Shown: positions 62,594-64,000 of the stretch, in pieces
How positions within the stretch are numbered: the stretch's first letter is position 1
How the letters are laid out: every line of letters begins with the position of its first letter
NCBI RefSeq assembly: GCF_000935355.1
Contig: NZ_JXZC01000001.1
Location: 186,001 to 250,000 of the forward strand
Origin: Rossellomorea aquimaris
GTDB taxonomy: Bacteria; Bacillota; Bacilli; Bacillales; Bacillaceae_B
Direction: 5' to 3'
DNA length: 64,000 nt
The notes under the pieces: model-generated
Seen by the model: the letters and a program-made list of their open reading frames with translations, nothing else
What the model was told of the DNA's origin: nothing
Databases searched by the model: none
Made by a program: the position numbers and the translations under genes

Positions 62594-63729
62594 TTTCTGA
62601 TTTCAATGAGTTTTTGTTTTAAGTCGTTTTCCATCGTGACCATTTCCTGTTCTGCCTGCTGACGTTTCTGGCGTCCTTCTGCTTGTATGGCCAATGTTTC
62701 TTCAATGGTGGAAATAAGGTTTTCCTGTGTTTTCTTCAACGTTTCAATATCAATGATTCCACGTTCATTTTCTTTCGCAGTTTCAATACTATTTGTTTTA
62801 AGCATCTCTGAATTTTTCAGAAGGAGCTCATTGGTGGTGCGCGAAACCTGTTTCTGAGCGGCTACAGCCTTTTGCTGATTCAAAAGAGTCAAGGCTATTG
62901 CAATTTGATTCTTCCAAAGAGGAATGGCTGTGAGCACCGATGCCTGTATTTTTTCTGCCAGTGCCTGGTTCGTATTCTGAATTAAGCGTATTTGAGGAGC
63001 AGACTGAATGGTCATTTGTCTACTCAGCTTTAAATCATGAATACGCTTATCCAATCGGTCTAGAAATTGCATGGTATCATTGACTTCCTGATAAATCAAT
63101 TCGTCATCCGTTTCTTCAGCTTTCTTGCGTAATGAAGGAAGCAGTGTATGTTGAATCTCTTCACGCTTAACTTCAGCTGCTGCGATGTACATATTCAATG
63201 CTTGGAAATAGTCTTTATTTTTTTCATATAAAGTTTCCAATAGTCGATTATCATCAAGCAGGGTTTTTTTTGAATGTTCGAGTCTGACTGAAATGCGATC
63301 GATCTGTGAGCCGATTTTTTGATATTTGGAAAGGACCTCCTGCAGGGAGGAAGAGACTTTACGAAATAGCTTCTTGAAGACACCTTTTTGCTTGGTGTTT
63401 AGCTCATCCGGATTCATTTGCTCGAGCTTTTTCATTAAATCTCCCAACACATCGCCAATCGGGCCGATGTCCCGCTTTTGTACATGATCGAGCATGGAGT
63501 GGGAGAAAGTGGATAGCTGGGTCTGTGCGGCAGTACCATATTTCAATATCGCTTCATAGTCTTTATAGTCAATCTGCGCCGCCAATTGTTTTGCCTTTTC
63601 CTGCTGTTCTTTTGGTAAGCGGTCGAGTAGCAAAGGAGATTTTGTCTGTTCACTTAATGCAGGCATTTCATCTCCAAACGGGTTGGAAAGCAGAAGGTCC
63701 AGTTCAGATTGTTCATTTCGTTGCTCCAT
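62590..63729 (-). CDS. yaaN: TelA-family toxic anion resistance protein (YaaN-like)
   Basis: 379 residues, SD GGAGG before ATG 63729. All-helical, strongly coiled-coil ([19 protein letters not shown], then [19 protein letters not shown] and [20 protein letters not shown]). TelA/KlaA proteins are tied to tellurite and other stress resistance in many bacteria; mechanism unknown. The next upstream gene encodes an XpaC-like protein, the same pair as xpaC-yaaN in B. subtilis. Spaced 17 bases from it. Confidence 0.88.
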   Translation of the reverse strand: MEQRNEQSELDLLLSNPFGDEMPALSEQTKSPLLLDRLPKEQQEKAKQLAAQIDYKDYEAILKYGTAAQTQLSTFSHSMLDHVQKRDIGPIGDVLGDLMKKLEQMNPDELNTKQKGVFKKLFRKVSSSLQEVLSKYQKIGSQIDRISVRLEHSKKTLLDDNRLLETLYEKNKDYFQALNMYIAAAEVKREEIQHTLLPSLRKKAEETDDELIYQEVNDTMQFLDRLDKRIHDLKLSRQMTIQSAPQIRLIQNTNQALAEKIQASVLTAIPLWKNQIAIALTLLNQQKAVAAQKQVSRTTNELLLKNSEMLKTNSIETAKENERGIIDIETLKKTQENLISTIEETLAIQAEGRQKRQQAEQEMVTMENDLKQKLIEIRK

Positions 63730-63746
63730 CGTAAAACCTCCGATAT

Positions 63747-64000
63747 CTATTTTAAGTCTTTTTTATGAGATAAATGTTGATTGGCAAAGTTTAGTTCAAA
63801 CTGTAGTGTATCCATATCATCAGCCAGTACGTTCTGCAGGTCTTTTTCCAATGACCCTGTCAGGTCATCAAGTGTCGTCCGGGTTTGTTGAAGTGATAAG
63901 AAAGCTTCTTTGTTTTTCCCTGATTGTGCAGCAAGAAACGTATATTTTTCTGTGATTTCAACAACTGAATCCAGATGGTAGAAAAAAAAAGATTCTGCTG
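63747..64000 (-). CDS. xpaC: XpaC-like protein, C-terminal part only (cut by window edge)
   Basis: Minus-strand frame open from 64000 to the TAG at 63747-63749, 83 visible residues: [20 protein letters not shown], then [20 protein letters not shown] and [15 protein letters not shown]. This is the helical C terminus of the 5-bromo-4-chloroindolyl phosphate hydrolysis (XpaC) family. Start not in window. Operon partner of yaaN. Confidence 0.75.
   Translation of the reverse strand, partial: AESFFFYHLDSVVEITEKYTFLAAQSGKNKEAFLSLQQTRTTLDDLTGSLEKDLQNVLADDMDTLQFELNFANQHLSHKKDLK

Noticed and set aside
1-64000. CRISPR array, prophage, IS element, plasmid origin, toxin-antitoxin or defence island
   Set aside because: No spaced identical repeats, transposase, integrase, replication or defence genes were seen in any frame I read.

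Overview
The window looks like chromosomal DNA of an endospore-forming Bacillaceae species. Evidence for spore formation is a tricistronic gerA-type germinant receptor operon, the checkpoint gene sda, an Hsp20-like spore-type protein, a short gamma-SASP-like peptide and an RsbR-type stressosome protein. Base composition is moderately AT-rich, Shine-Dalgarno (SD) sites are strong (AAGGAGG-like), TTG/GTG starts are frequent and intrinsic terminators are abundant, all as expected for Bacillus relatives. I see no prophage, insertion sequence, CRISPR array, rRNA or tRNA gene. All identifications are from reading the sequence and from memory of families; no database search was run.

Layout. 1-2.5 kb: a CrtI-like FAD oxidoreductase and a GNAT protein. 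2.5-9.7 kb: a complete trpEGDCFBA operon behind two tandem tryptophan T-box leaders. 9.8-17.8 kb: a small lipoprotein, a VOC protein, a methyltransferase, a short E. coli-type methionyl-tRNA synthetase behind a methionine T-box, a YfcE-like phosphoesterase, a GNAT protein, a DUF3900-like protein, a CDF transporter and a CoA-pyrophosphatase-type Nudix. 17.8-18.8 kb: a gap with no long ORF but with two SD-preceded mini-ORFs and a strongly folded RNA candidate. 18.8-27.3 kb: lipoprotein, DUF2164, mscL, DinB-like protein, cold-shock gene with long leader, gamma-SASP-like peptide, BCCT betaine transporter, peptidase E, GNAT, AI-2E transporter and a nucleotidyltransferase. 27.4-31.1 kb: the ger operon. 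31.2-32.6 kb: a paired SMR exporter with its TetR repressor, promoter and operator readable base by base.

32.7-46 kb: small metabolic and regulatory genes (Pth2, VOC, Nudix enzymes, RsbR, histidine phosphatase, DCC protein, YjbQ, PxpA, MFS exporter, an ArlRS/YkoGH-like two-component system preceded by a 41-residue membrane peptide) with a GC-rich intergenic repeat element at 35.2 kb. 46.5-50.6 kb: odhAB (2-oxoglutarate dehydrogenase). 50.8-64 kb: a microprotein, sda, a YngI-like acyl-CoA synthetase, a two-domain gamma-glutamylcyclotransferase-like protein, GNAT proteins, DedA, the MoxR/VWA pair yojN-yojO, a microprotein, a CPA1 Na+/H+ antiporter and the yaaN-xpaC pair, with xpaC cut by the window edge.

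How parts work together. Amino-acid supply is sensed by uncharged tRNA at three T-boxes, two tRNA-Trp and one tRNA-Met; in each case the specifier codon and the discriminator-pairing base agree with the downstream gene. odhA and yojN share a CcpA-like (cre) 14-mer in their promoter regions. The least explained parts are the folded RNA near 18.48 kb with its two mini-ORFs, several 37-42 residue microproteins with good SD sites, a pair of terminators with no gene between 40.5 and 40.9 kb, and the ATAGAA/TTCTAT repeat cluster at the sda promoter.
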